From Combretum micranthum (taxonomy: Eukaryota > Streptophyta > Magnoliopsida > Myrtales > Combretaceae): 64,000 bases of DNA. The notes below the pieces were generated by a model, which worked only from the letters and a program-made list of their open reading frames with translations, had not been told where the DNA came from and made no database searches. Below, piece after piece: positions 1 to 10,910 of the stretch. The number at the start of each line of letters is the position of its first letter. The stretch's first letter is position 1. A program made the position numbers and the translations under genes. The stretch lies in assembly GCA_024138025.1 (NCBI GenBank), contig JAMXBD010004225.1:1-64000 (forward strand). The letters are read 5' to 3'.

Positions 1-199
1 TAAGTAAACGCATAAACACAGTACTTCTTAGCATAATAATAGTTATGTGATAGAATGTCATGACTTGAAATAGTAAGTTAGAAGAAGATGGAGGGGTGGA
101 TGAGGGCATTAAGAAATCATTAGGCTTATGTTAAGGAAGATGGAGAAATAACTAGGGGAGGTGGGAGTAGAAAGAGATGGCCATGATGGAGATGCATGT

Positions 200-520
200 T
201 ATTTATGTTAAGCAACCTATGTTGATAGAGAACAAAGGAAAAATTTGTTTCATACTGAGTATTAGGTGTAACGAAAGGTCTACTATTTGGTAGTTGATCT
301 ACTCTCATTTGCCTATACTCTAAGATTGTTGATAAAGTCATATCCTAGTTCATATATCTACATTGATTTTGAAAGAAATGATTGATCCATATGGAAAATT
401 GTTGTTCACTTATTGGTAGATATGTAAACAAGATACTTTGCAATATGGTTTCAATAGGTGCTAGTCATGTTCTATATTGATATGACAAAAAAATTGCTTA
501 TAAAGTTACTGATATTTAAA
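200..520 (+). pseudogene. Decayed Ty3/gypsy aspartic protease region
   Basis: One forward frame gives REQRKNLFHT near 210-240, resembling the block that precedes the protease active site in plant Ty3/gypsy polyproteins. It is followed by VVDLLS, where an active element would have an IIDGGS-like catalytic motif. A second block near 445-500 reads MVSIGASHVLY followed by YDKK, like the family's 'GA-H-LLGRPW-YD' block with the core lost. Stops and frame changes break everything between. The match is from memory of the family and is weak. No gag or reverse transcriptase is visible next to it. Confidence 0.33.
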
Positions 521-2000
521 AATCTGGAGGATGATATGCTCGTTATACTTTTATTAATGAGCTAAGGAGATATTAAGAGAGATCTAGTGGCTCTAGATAA
601 GCAAAGGCATGGTAAGAAGAGTTTATTTGATGCATCTATCTAGTCACAAGTTAATAAAAAAAGTATATTCAAGGTCAAATATTCACCAAACCGAGCAGTG
701 ATGATGTGAATAACAGTCCGAGTCTTAAAGTTTAAAGCTTGAGTAACAATAAGTGATTTTTAGGACTTAAAATAAGCAATACCTAACCACCATCTTTATA
801 GGAAAGAGAGGTGAGAATTGGATGAATTTGCCCTACCACCAAAAAAGGGCAAGATCATGCGATCTTAATGGTAAGCAAATTAAAAGCAATAGACACATTT
901 TGACTTGCCGTCTAAATGGCTGATCATGCAAAAACACATTTAAAGTTACCATTAGATGGCAAGAAGTTGTTATATGAAAGGATGGCGCAAAACCACAATG
1001 ATTGTGGAACTATCTAATTCTTTATCTCAATGACATTATTTGAGCATTGGAGTGGTTTACTTAAGCCTCACAAAGGCACTTATGTTTTTAACTTTATTTA
1101 ATAACCAGTTTGCCCATTATTTCCTTTAATCATTTGAATGGGTTTATATGCAGTAGTAGATTAGATTCTAATCACTTAAATTGTTAACATTGATTAAGAA
1201 ATTTACCTTTCTGAATCTAATTATGCTCAACAACCTAATTACTTAGATCGTGACAAATATTGATAATATTAGCTCATATTCATATTATTTTTAATCTTTA
1301 TATCTTATTCCTTATATTGTGAGTAGTATTGATCTTAGTAAAGAATTTATAATCAACAAACCATCTATATCATTTAATTTCCACACCTTAAAAAAAAACT
1401 ATAAAAGAAAAGGAAAACTACAAATCGTCATTTTACTGTTTAGCCAAGATAAACCTAAACATATCAATTACTTTTTCTTTTCTTTTTGCTATAAAGATAT
1501 GAATTACTTGGTATTTAACTTTATTCATGAGTCAAATAATGTTTTATACACACTTGCAAACCATGTGCCTAAATGGAGAAGTTGAAACAGTTCAATAATG
1601 AATATACATTACTCATAAAATAGTTGTAACAAAGAATTTTACATTTTCTTTTTGTGCTTTTGACTTCAAGTGATAAATGAAAAGCAAAAATGTATACAAG
1701 TACAATGGAATACCTAATTGAATGTAAAATAAAGAAGGACATTTTAGTAATATTAATATTTTGAAGAATGACACTTTAGTCTAACCAACATATATTTTGC
1801 AGGTAACATTTAAAAGAGGGGACAAAGGCAGTAACTGCTCTATTATTTCAAATCTTTCTTCATGTGTATAGAATCCTCACAGTATTTCTCTCAATGAGTT
1901 GGGACAAGCTTAATCTTTGGTGAGTAATAAAGATCATGATTTTCACGTCGCTTTCAATGAGTTACATGGAAGAGATGATGAAACCATAGTTATATATTGA
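521..2000. other. Gene-free AT-rich DNA
   Basis: No ORF, RNA gene or clear repeat boundary is supported here. The short ORF at 1319-1585 has low-complexity AT-driven composition and no recognisable motif. Confidence 0.5.
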
Positions 2001-2099
2001 TGAAAGCGAATTCCTTTGTGAAAAGAGGAGAATGCAAGTGAAATTCTAGAAGGATCGCAAGAAGAAAGAGCTATTACGGATTAGACATTGGATTTTGTG

Positions 2100-3800
2100 T
2101 CGAACATATAAGGGGATTGAAAGATAGTGTCATTTTCATGTGTTTGAAAATTCTTCATGCATCTTTGGATGTATTTGGAAGGGTATTATAAGTGTTAAAA
2201 GGATTCATGGTTGAGAATGGGTCTTTGAAGGCGTGTATATCGGGTCGGCGTTGGAAATTTTAGAGAATGGACAAATAGAATGTTTTCTAGAAATACACGA
2301 CTGAAACATGACCCCATGTATTAAGTCATATGTGTCGGTCGTCTACCTCTCCAAGTCTGAGAGTCATTTTTTCCAAGAAAACACGGCTAATACACGACTA
2401 TAGCTATCCAATCTTCTTTTTCTCTATGATTGAAACGCAAGGAGATTGGCAAAGGACACGACAAATATATGGTCTCGTGTTCTTACTTGTGTTCATCTAT
2501 GTGAATTTTTGGAACTTTGCTTGGAAAAGAATACAATGAGAGAACAAGGTTGTGTTTGCTCCCATGTTTTACTCGTGTACCTCCCTGTGAATTTTTTTAT
2601 GACTTATTTTATTCGTCTAAGTGATACCTAACCCTATCCCACTTTTGCACTAGTTTTTGTATATTATAACACTCTAAAAATCTTTTTTTTTTCTTGAGTC
2701 AGAGTAGCTAAGGATTACTTAACTCTTCCTTTTAAGGATTAAATAATACTTGAAGAACTTAAATGATAGCGGGGTAAGGATGAGTATAATAGGAATGTGG
2801 AAAGGGCTGACTTAGATGTATAGAAGACTCAAAATGAGTTATGTGTGTGTAATCACGTAGTAGATACTGGTGTTGGAACGGAATGATTTCTAGGTACATG
2901 TACACCTTACTTGTTGCTTGTGCTTGTTTAGGGCAAAAACGTAAATGGATCAATTAACTATATGGCTTAATAATGTGTGTGATGCTTGTGCATGACTACT
3001 GGTAATAGGTAAAGAGTATTCACGCTATTATCATGGCAACCTAATGATCCATGCGTGGCATTGTCCAAAAGTAAAGTTGCGCATGGAAATGATCTGTGTG
3101 TTTTGATTTTTGGAATATTGGGGATTACCCAATATCTAACTTTTGACTCTTAGATGTTGGAGAATACCCAACATCATATATATATTACTATATTTACGTG
3201 TGATGGGATACCGAGTTATCCTTATATTGATTACACGGCTAAAAGATAACAAAATATTGTTTGTTGCATTAGTATTAGGTTTGTATACGAATGTCTGCTT
3301 ACTTAATTATGTGTACGTGTTTGTGGTATATTGTATTGGGCTCTAGCTCATTTTTTTCTTTTTCAAGTATAGGTATTACCTTGGTAGATCTTGACTTATA
3401 CAGTTAGAGTATCGTTATAGACTATGGGCAAGCGATAGTTTCGAAGATTACCTTGCTGATTTGTGAAGCCTTACATAGTACTAAAGATAGAGATTCCCAT
3501 TAAATGAAATGCGTATTATCACATGTGTACTAATTTTCAATTAAGGATGAAGACCTCAACATTAGTTGTTAGCAAACCTAGTGAACTATATGAGTCACCT
3601 GATATGTGTTATGTATGCATGTAAAGTTGGTGTAGTTTCTTTGATTAAGAAGAGTATCATGTGTAGTATCATTAGTTGTGAAGCATCTTTGAGAGAGTGA
3701 AACGGAGTTATAATTGTTCAATTGTAGTTTATAGCAGGATTCCAAGCATTTGTGTGTCCTAGGACACGTGTCAAGTTGTAAAATGCCCCTAAATTTAGAG
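2100..3800 (+). repeat. LTR-like dispersed family R1, copy A
   Basis: This stretch shares ordered blocks with 47570-49110 (copy B) and 50200-52260 (copy C). The blocks are: a CACGAC/TCATG-rich part; a GGTACATGTAC-type block near 2890; 'ggggattacccaata' and 'gaatacccaacatc' (3120-3176); 'gataccgagttatcc'; a GGGCTCTAGCTCA-plus-pyrimidine tract near 3338; 'gactatgggcaagcgatag'; and a CACGTGTC block near 3765. The order and the pyrimidine tract suggest an LTR of a Ty3/gypsy-type element, but no terminal TG/CA or target duplication was found, so the limits are approximate. Confidence 0.45.
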
Positions 3801-3975
3801 TATCATATACAAACACTTAGCCATTTAACTATGCATGATAATATATTATAGTCGACTTTTTTCCCTCATAAATTGTCTCTAACGCTATCTATTACAAGGA
3901 GTTGAGGGTTCTAGGTTTTGTTTATTTTGCAACAATGATATATTAGTAAATTAAATTACATTGGAAAGGATGAAT

Positions 3976-5459
3976 TGTTAGATTCTCTTAAAATAAGTTT
4001 TGATGATAACAAAAGAGTAAAAAAAATTATTACTAATGAGTTTATTAAGTGTGTAGTATCAAGTTAAGGAGAAAGAAGAAAATTGATGAAGAGTATTCGG
4101 AATCCATAATGTTTTCCAGAAGGTTGCTTTAAGGATAAAGAGTTTTTCCAGAAATCCAGAGCCTTTCACAGAACCTTTCACTGCACTTTTGACAGCAGCT
4201 CTATATCACGTGATTTCACTGTTCATCTTCTTCAACTTGATGCAAATTATTCTAGTTCGGTATGAAAATGAATCTTGAAGACCTAGCTCTGAGTAAATGA
4301 GTTTATTTGGATAATATACTCATTTGTTCCACCTAAGTTGGTTAATATTCAAGGGTGTTTGAAGATTATCTCAAGTTTCTCTCTCTACAAACGGAAGAAA
4401 AATCTTCATGAACGGTACCATAACTTCTTTGAACAACTGCTGCACGTTTTTCTCTTTCAAGACAAGTGAAATATCAGTATCTACAATGTTTCAAGACAAA
4501 GATAAGTCCATCACTTACCTATTTTGATGGGATTCATGTGTGAGTTCAAAAAAGAACGTTATCTACTTTTGGTTTAGATAAAAAAGAAGAAGATAAGATT
4601 ATGATGAATCAGTTTCGATTTTCAAATTTCAAATCAAGATAAATGTCACCACAATATGTGGAAGAAACATATCTCATCTTATCTTCTACCCAATTGAAGA
4701 AACGGAAGAATTCAAATTCAAAAAAGAGATAAGGAACAAAAGATTTTTAACCGAGATTTTTGGGAAAGCTTATCCATCTTCCAAATAGCTTTTGGAACAT
4801 TAAGGAGAAAAAGGAATATATTATACAGAAGACAGAGAGAAAAAAGAAGAAGATCGAAGTAAAAAGAAGAAGAAGTAGATACTATTCACGCGCAAAAAAA
4901 GAAGCTCTTTTTTTGTTTACCCAGTATATATAGAACAAAACCCAGAAGTTTCATTTTACCTAGAATATTCATAATTTCTTCTTACGGTTCAACAAGCGAG
5001 CTGATCTCTTTGCAATCTTTCTTTTTGCTTTTTGATCTCGAAAATTTCTTTTCTTTTTGCAATTGAAGGAACGTATTGTTGCCTTCTTAGTTGATAGTTT
5101 AATTACAAGTTTAGACTCTATAGATCGGTTGTAGCTAGAGGATAGCTGTGAGAATTGAGCAGAGAGAATTGTACAAGCTTGTAATTTGTTCTTATTGGAT
5201 ATAATGGAATAAAACCCATAGGATAACGAGGTCCCCGGCTTGGAGTTGGAAGAGTGTACTGATGCACAAGGCGGAACCACTATAAATCGCTGCCTGATTT
5301 TCTATACTCTATCTTTTCAATTTTCACAATTTATGTTGATATTTGTTTAATTGCATACCTAGTTCTCATTTTTAAAATTGAAGGGGATCATTTTTAAAGG
5401 TGAAAATTTTTATTAATAATCAATCCAACCCCCCTTTTGATTATTATTTAGGACCAACA
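3976..5459 (+). mobile_element. Solo LTR of a Sirevirus-type (Ty1/copia) element
   Basis: The segment begins TGTTAGATTCTCTTAAAATA followed by 'agttttgatgataacaaa' and ends with a C-rich run and TTTAGGACCAACA. Both ends are characteristic of Sirevirus (Maximus/SIRE-like) LTRs. Length is about 1.48 kb, normal for this group. It is flanked by TGAAT on the left and TTAAT on the right, a 5-bp target duplication with one change. No primer site, gag or pol lies on either side, so it is a solo LTR left by recombination between the two LTRs of a full element. The conserved internal block around 5185-5215 (cttgtaatttgttcttattg) is also retained. Confidence 0.8.
4925..4932 (+). promoter_or_regulatory. 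Probable TATA box of the Sirevirus LTR
   Basis: TATATATA followed by 'gaacaaaacccagaag' lies about two thirds of the way along the LTR, where U3 should pass into R. The purine-rich stretch before it and the pyrimidine-rich leader after it fit an LTR promoter. Inferred from position only. Confidence 0.4.
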
Positions 5460-5464
5460 TTAAT

Positions 5465-6960
5465 ATTTTTGGAGTAAATTCATATAGGAGTAAATTATTA
5501 TATATGCGTTAATTAAAACATTAAACTTATCCTTTGGACGTTGATTTCTTCTGTGTAATTATTTCATGATTAAGTATATGATATATAGATATTATTAAGA
5601 GAAAAAAATATAAATATTATAATAAGTATATAAAATTCATTTGGAGTAATGTTATGAAGACGTATATCCATTGTCTGACAATCAATAATTATCATGCATA
5701 AAAAAACTTATTTTTTCCAATAATCTTATAAGCCATTTATTTTACTTAATTATTTACCATTATTAAATATTCATAAGGACTAAGGTGGTATAGTTTCCAT
5801 TAGACATCGTTATGAGTTGGTTCGAGTAAAAACTAAACCCGAATTGCTAGTTTCTAATTTCAAAATTGGTAGAATTGCGAACCATGAAATTAAAAAAGTT
5901 AAAAACAAAAATAATTAAATAATTTTACTTAATTTAAGTAAGAAAGAAAAATGCAAAAACTAACTTTTAACTTGAAATATCACAAGATTTAATTCTTTAT
6001 AACCCATTAGTTAAAAGGAGTTTTACAGTTGTGCATTTATTTACATACAATCACTTGTTTTTTATTTCTCATTCACTTCGTTATAATTGCAATTTCATTA
6101 CAGCTTTATTCCTTACGAATAGCTATTACGACATTTAGTTCACCAAACAGTGAATCTAGAATGAATCTTTGTCACACAAAACATAGTTATTATTTATTCA
6201 AATCCACGAATATCAATTCAATATTGGAACTGTTTTTCCTTTAAATACCACCATTTAAATAAAAAATTAATAAAGAAAAATCCTATCACAGCTCTATTTT
6301 ATTCATCTATAATAGGAATTCCATTATAACCTTATTCATTTAGCTAAATGATCAGGCCATTAAAGAAAAATCTTATTACGACTTTATTTTCTATTCATTC
6401 CTCTGTATATGTATTACTTGTATTGTTAATAACAATATGTTAAAAGTTACGAATGGAAAATAATTTTTACTATTCACATGAAAATAATTTAAATATTTGT
6501 TTTTTAATTATAATTATCCTTTAATTTTCTTTTCATCTCTTTTTCCTTTTTTTTTTTTTTTTACGGTGTGGAACTATCGGTTCCCTAGCCGGTTTTTGAA
6601 CTGGCAATTCCTAAACCACTAGGTCAGGCGATTCAGGGGAGTAGAATTGCCAAAACCTTACAGAACTTATTGGTATTTAGCCAGTTTAGACCTGTCTTCC
6701 CCAAGCTGGTTTCCGATTTACAAACTGCCAGTGACAAGTCGGGTCGGTTTTTAGTTGAGAACCAATGATGATGTATAGTTTAGATTGGTATTCCTCTAGA
6801 AGTTTCTCATATCAATAAGAAACATTGTTACGTATAGCAATATGCATATGGTAACATAATTTATCTAACCATGGGATTTGGATTTGCCTGTATAGAAAAA
6901 ATAAATAAAAAAACGAACATTACTAATTATTCCAATAGCTTCATTTAGATAAAAAGTCCA
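5465..6960. other. AT-rich DNA with a repeat-like GGTTCC/ACCGG patch
   Basis: No gene is visible. From about 6541 a run of T is followed by about 220 bp in which 'cggttcc', 'ccggtt' and 'aactggc' recur in both orientations, as in the subterminal parts of some hAT-like elements. Terminal repeats or target duplications could not be fixed. Confidence 0.3.
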
Positions 6961-7084
6961 ACTAATTTAAATATCATTTATTATGAAGAAGAAGCTTTTA
7001 TAGCCCCTTAACATGGTCAAGCTAATCATTCAATTAATGAAATAATTATAATAATTATTATATTAAATAGAAGTTATTATATAA

Positions 7085-7450
7085 TGTCACGACCTGCCAC
7101 TCCAGGCTCCACCACAGCAGAGGGGATGCTCCTAGGCCCTCTGGCCACATTGGGCAAGGATCGTGATGCCAGGTACACTAGTCCTCCCAGTGCACCCTCA
7201 GGCACAACCAGGACACCAAAGGTACTGTGTAATGACTCGGAACTCTACCTATTGAGGTATTGTTTGCCTTGACCATACACCACACGGTTTTGTCCTTTTG
7301 GTATCAGCCCTTCTCAGGGGGTCACCTATCATAGAATTACTCTGCCTGAGAGCATACTTAACTTTGAAGTTCTAACAAACTCCAAGCCATTACATTGAAA
7401 ATGTGCCTCTATTATTAGAGTTCCACAATCTATATTTGAAGGGTATTACA
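7085..7450 (-). repeat. Cassandra LTR (distal, third LTR)
   Basis: This is a full-length 366-bp LTR. On the minus strand it reads 'gttaagtatgctctcaggca' and 'gataggtgaccccctgaga', corresponding to the 5S rRNA parts GTTAAGCGTGCT and GGATGGGTGACCTCCTGGGA. It abuts the next LTR after only TATT, with no primer site or purine tract between them. Confidence 0.8.
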
Positions 7451-7454
7451 TATT

Positions 7455-7764
7455 TGTCACGACCTACCATTCCAGGTTCCACCATAGTGAAGTCCCACCC
7501 CTAGGCCCTCTGGTCACCCTAGGTAGGAATCGTGATGTCAGGTATACTGGCCATCCCAGTACACCATTAGACACGACCAGGACACCAGAGGCACTGTGTA
7601 ATGACTCGAAACTCTACCTACCGAGGTATTGTCCGCTTTGACCATACGTCGCACAGTTTTGTCTTTTTTGTACCAGCGTTCCTAGAAGATCACCATCTTG
7701 GGATTGCTCTGCCTAGTGCACGCTTAACTTTAGAGTTCCACCATCTATATTTGAGGGTACTACA
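7455..7764 (-). repeat. Cassandra LTR (middle), internally deleted
   Basis: This copy is 310 bp, about 55 bp shorter than its neighbours. The missing part lies on the minus strand between the 'gtggaactct' block and the 5S-like 'ctaaagttaagcgtgc' block, so the beginning of the 5S-like region is gone. It faces the internal domain through the remains of a purine tract. Confidence 0.8.
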
Positions 7765-7839
7765 TACTCCCTCACTTATAGAACTGACATCCTTGTCAAT
7801 TTCATTACACAAGTCCATAACCACTACTTTAGTACCATT
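7765..7839 (-). other. Cassandra internal domain
   Basis: These 75 bp begin on the minus strand with AA and then the primer site, and end with AGTGAGGGAGTA, a purine-rich tract before the next LTR. The internal domain at 55.6 kb is the same length and shares 'gatgtcagtt' and 'tataagtg'. It has no coding capacity, as is normal for Cassandra. Confidence 0.75.
7824..7837 (-). other. Primer binding site, initiator tRNA-Met type
   Basis: The minus strand reads TGGTACTAAAGTAG two bases after the LTR end. Canonical plant sites are TGGTATCAGAGC, so this copy is mutated. Confidence 0.7.
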
Positions 7840-8203
7840 TGTCACGACCTACCATCTTAGGCTCCACCATAGCGGAGGGGGCGCCCCTAGGCCCTCTGGC
7901 CATCTTGGGCAGGAATCGTGATGCCATATACATTTGCTCTTCCAGTGTACCATCAGGCACAACCAAGATACCAGAGGTACTGTGTAATGACTCGAAACTC
8001 TACCCATCGAGGTATTTCCACTTTGGCTACGCGCTGCATGGTTTTATTCTTTAGGTGCCAGCGCTTCCCGGGAAGACACTCATCCTGGGATTGTTCTGCC
8101 TAGAGTACGCTTAACTTTGGAGTTCTAATAAACTATAATTCATTACACCCAAAAGGTGCCTCTATGATTAGAGTTCCACCATCTATATTTAAGGGGTATT
8201 GCA
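7840..8203 (-). repeat. Cassandra LTR (proximal, 5' LTR)
   Basis: Full-length 364-bp LTR. On the minus strand its 5S-like core contains 'ccaaagttaagcgtactcta', then 'aggatgagtgtcttcccggg'. It is followed directly by the primer site. Confidence 0.8.
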
Positions 8204-8659
8204 ATTAAATATTTTAAAAGTATAATAAGGGTTACATATTATTCTGAGCTATTAAATAATTATGGTGAAGGAAACTCTTTTAGTCTCTTAACAGATGGTC
8301 TAACTAATCATCCAATTATTGAAATAATTATAAAAATTATTATATTAAATAGAAGATATTATATAAATATTTTAAGAGTATGATAATGGTTGGATACTAT
8401 TCTAAGCTATTAAATAATTATGATAAAGGAAACTTTTATAGTCTCTTAAAAGATGGTCTAATTAATCATTTAACTATTGAAATAATTATAAAATTATTAT
8501 ATTCAATATTTCAATAGTATACTTAGGGTTGAATATTATTCTGAGCTATTAAATAACTCATGTATAAATTCTGAAAAAGAGAATTGCATCGTAAAATTTT
8601 CCTATGTAATGAATTAAGATATGCCTCTAAAAGGTCATTTATAGAAATCAATATATTAT

Positions 8660-9015
8660 TTATTAGAATAATTACATTCATTTTTGACAAATTGTATCTC
8701 ATTTTTAGAAATTTAGCAAATTAGTGGTTATGGTTTCAAAGTATTTGCAATTTAGTGTCTATTAAAAGATGTTTAACACATTTATATTTGATGACAGATA
8801 ATGACAATTTTGTTTTTAATTTTTGACAGTTTTAGTATCAATCTTTAGTTTTAGTAAATTTTTTATCATAATTTATTATTATTTTATCATCTAAATAAAT
8901 ATTTATCGAATAATATTTAAAAAAGACACCTAATCGTACATGTTTAAAATATAAAAGCTAATTTATTAATTTTAAAATTAAGGCACCAAATTATTAAAAG
9001 TTAAAAGTACGACCC
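8660..9015. mobile_element. MITE-like inverted repeat, family M1, copy 1
   Basis: The two halves are imperfect inverted repeats of each other. One carries 'ttagcaaattagtggttatg' and the other 'aaagctaatttattaatttt' in opposite sense, and both have a TTTAGT...TTTTTAA pattern. A better-preserved relative lies at 14605-14995. It is noncoding. Limits are uncertain because the terminal bases have decayed. Confidence 0.45.
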
Positions 9016-9269
9016 AGCCTCGTCATTGTCCCTTATCTATCAATATAGTAGTAGTGGTGAAAAGATATGAAGACGAGCTCTTCTAACAGGTAATGATGCA
9101 TCCGAATCAATATGACCAACGGATTATGCCTATTCGGTTATAGGAAAGCAAGTCTATCAAGATAACTACCTTATTTCCTTTTTTTTCTTTTAGGTTAAAT
9201 ATCAGCTAGTATGCAATATTTAATTATTATGTCGGGAAAAAAAAGAAAACCTTAAATAAAACGAAAAAT

Positions 9270-9560
9270 GGTGGTCCCAACGACATTTAACATTGAAGAG
9301 AGAGAGAGAGAGAGAGAGTATTGGGTGGAGTGGGTCCAGCTGCACACCGCGTGTCCCGCACCGTCGCGATATGGAAGGAAGGAGCATCTTGTCCTTTTTT
9401 GTTTTTTTTTTTTTTTTTTGGTTAGGAGAAGAAAGGGAAATTATCATATGCAACGCGCACTTTGATGAGTGGAGGTGCGATTTGTGTCAACGACAGTATT
9501 CACTGGATGGGATGAGATGAGGATGAAGCCCGCACACGTGTCCTCTCCGTGTCGTATCAC
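9270..9560. promoter_or_regulatory. GC-richer patch with GA microsatellite and G-box
   Basis: Against an AT-rich background this patch holds a (GA)11 run at 9297-9318, a GC-rich block (gtcccgcaccgtcgcgatat), a poly-T run at 9402-9419 and CACACGTGTCC at 9533-9543. The last contains a palindromic CACGTG G-box with ABRE-like flanks. Such patches occur in plant promoters, but no ORF with gene character follows on either strand. It could be a gene-promoter relic or part of an unrecognised LTR. Confidence 0.3.
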
Positions 9561-9964
9561 GCCCAGCAAAAAGGTGGTTTCACACTCATTGGGTCGTTAC
9601 GCTTTTCTTCCAATATTTGCTTATCACATTTTCCTTTTTGGCCATATTGTTTATCATATTTTGGTTTTTCCCTTTTTTGTCAATTTCCCCGCACCTTTTA
9701 TTATTATCATCTTATCAATATTTTTTTTATTATTATAATAAGAACAGGGATTCAAATATAAGACTTTTTATTTGGTCGTAATGCGGTAAACCTGTCAATT
9801 GAATTAATTCGATCATATACACTAATTTCTTTTTTTCATAAAAATAAAAAATATCAAAGAAAACCCTAAATTTCAAATATCCTATTTATAAAAATTATGC
9901 ATAGATCTCTCAATTGAAATATATTCATATCATCTTAATATAAGTGTAAAGGTTATGATAAAGC

Positions 9965-10176
9965 GGGATAATGGTATGAGAAATGTCTATTGTTTTAAAG
10001 TACATGCATTTTAGTATCTAATTGACAAAAAGTGAAATTATAGAGATTTTGTTTAAAATATGGAGATATCGAAATGTTAATACTTTAAAACAATAGACAC
10101 TTTTTTACCGAAATTTAAATTTCAGACACTAAATTGCTAAAAGTGAAAGTAAAAGCACTCTCCATACTATTATCCC
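9965..10176. mobile_element. MITE with GGGATAAT termini
   Basis: The left end reads GGGATAATGGTATGAGA and the right end, reverse-complemented, GGGATAATAGTATGGAGA. The subterminal parts also pair: 'tgtctattgttttaaagt' at 9986-10003 mirrors 'actttaaaacaatagaca' near 10082-10099. It is noncoding and 212 bp long. No convincing target duplication was found. Confidence 0.6.
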
Positions 10177-10239
10177 CTCTATTATATATTTTTAAGTTTA
10201 AGAAAAATCAATATATTAAAAATTTAAATGGAAAATGAG

Positions 10240-10910
10240 TTAAGTTTAAACTCAAAATAAAGCTTGTTTACTAAATAAGCCGAGGTCGAGTTTAAATTTT
10301 ATTTTTCGTTTACTTTGCCATATGGAATAAAGAGGGAATTGACTTCTAATTTAATAGGAATGTAATAAGCTTATAGTTACTATTACAATGTTCATTTTAT
10401 GTAAAAATAAAATAAGTAATTATTGGAGCAAAAGGTAAAATATCTATAATATTCTCTATATTTATTACATAAAGAGGATAATTATATAGATGATATTTTC
10501 AAAACATGCTATCTATGATAAAGTGAAAAATTAAACCATTAAATGATAATTCATGGGTATGGATATATGAATTATTAATCATCATTTTACATAATAGATA
10601 TTCATTATAAATTGTCATTTTCTTTAAGTTAATGCAGGAGTAACAACTTTACATAGAATAGGATGAGAATGAAAAACTATTCATGTGAAGTGAATGGACT
10701 CTTAGGTTTGATAAAAGAGCTCAACTCTGTTGGAATTTTATCTGTATATAAGTTGAGATCACATTCAAAATAAACTTTTTTCATCTAAATAAACTAAGCT
10801 CAAGATTGAATCTTAAACTCAACAAAAAAATTAGCTCAAGCTATACAATTTTTATACAATCCAAGCTTGAGTTTTAAAAATCTCGTCTCATTTTGCAGCA
10901 CTACTTATTA
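10240..10910. repeat. Relict hAT-type MITE debris
   Basis: Recurrent CTCAAGCTTGAG, 'gagctcaact' and 'aaactcaa' words resemble the better-preserved hAT-type MITE at 51727-52128. Ends are not defined. Confidence 0.3.

Larger units (their letters stand above)
7085..8203 (-). mobile_element. Cassandra TRIM array with three LTRs
   Basis: Three tandem direct copies of a roughly 365-bp LTR lie on the minus strand. On that strand each begins TGTAATACCC or a one-base variant and ends GGTCGTGACA. Each carries a 5S-rRNA-like core (see LTR entries), the hallmark of the Cassandra family of noncoding TRIMs. Reading the minus strand the order is LTR, 75-bp internal domain, LTR, a 4-bp spacer, LTR. The internal domain matches that of the Cassandra copy at 55.6 kb. 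The outer flanks are TATAA and ATTAA; comparison with intact copies of the host tandem repeat shows these are the 5-bp target duplication with two changes. Confidence 0.85.
6961..8580 (+). repeat. 158-bp tandem repeat, three copies, first split by Cassandra
   Basis: Two uninterrupted neighbouring copies start at 8271 and 8429 with 'gaaact' followed by 'agtctctta'. They are 158 bp apart and share 'attgaaataattataaaa' and 'ctattaaataattatg'. A first copy is split: its left part is 6991-7084 and its right part 8204-8270, together 161 bp. The last copy runs out near 8570. The alignment of the split copy against the intact ones fixes the insertion point of the Cassandra array. Confidence 0.7.

Noticed and set aside
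4969..5280. Minus-strand ORF of 103 codons
   Set aside because: It is antisense within the Sirevirus solo LTR and reflects its pyrimidine-rich leader.
9220..9520. Overlapping ORFs on both strands around the GA repeat
   Set aside because: Frames are kept open by the GA and poly-T runs, without codon or motif support.
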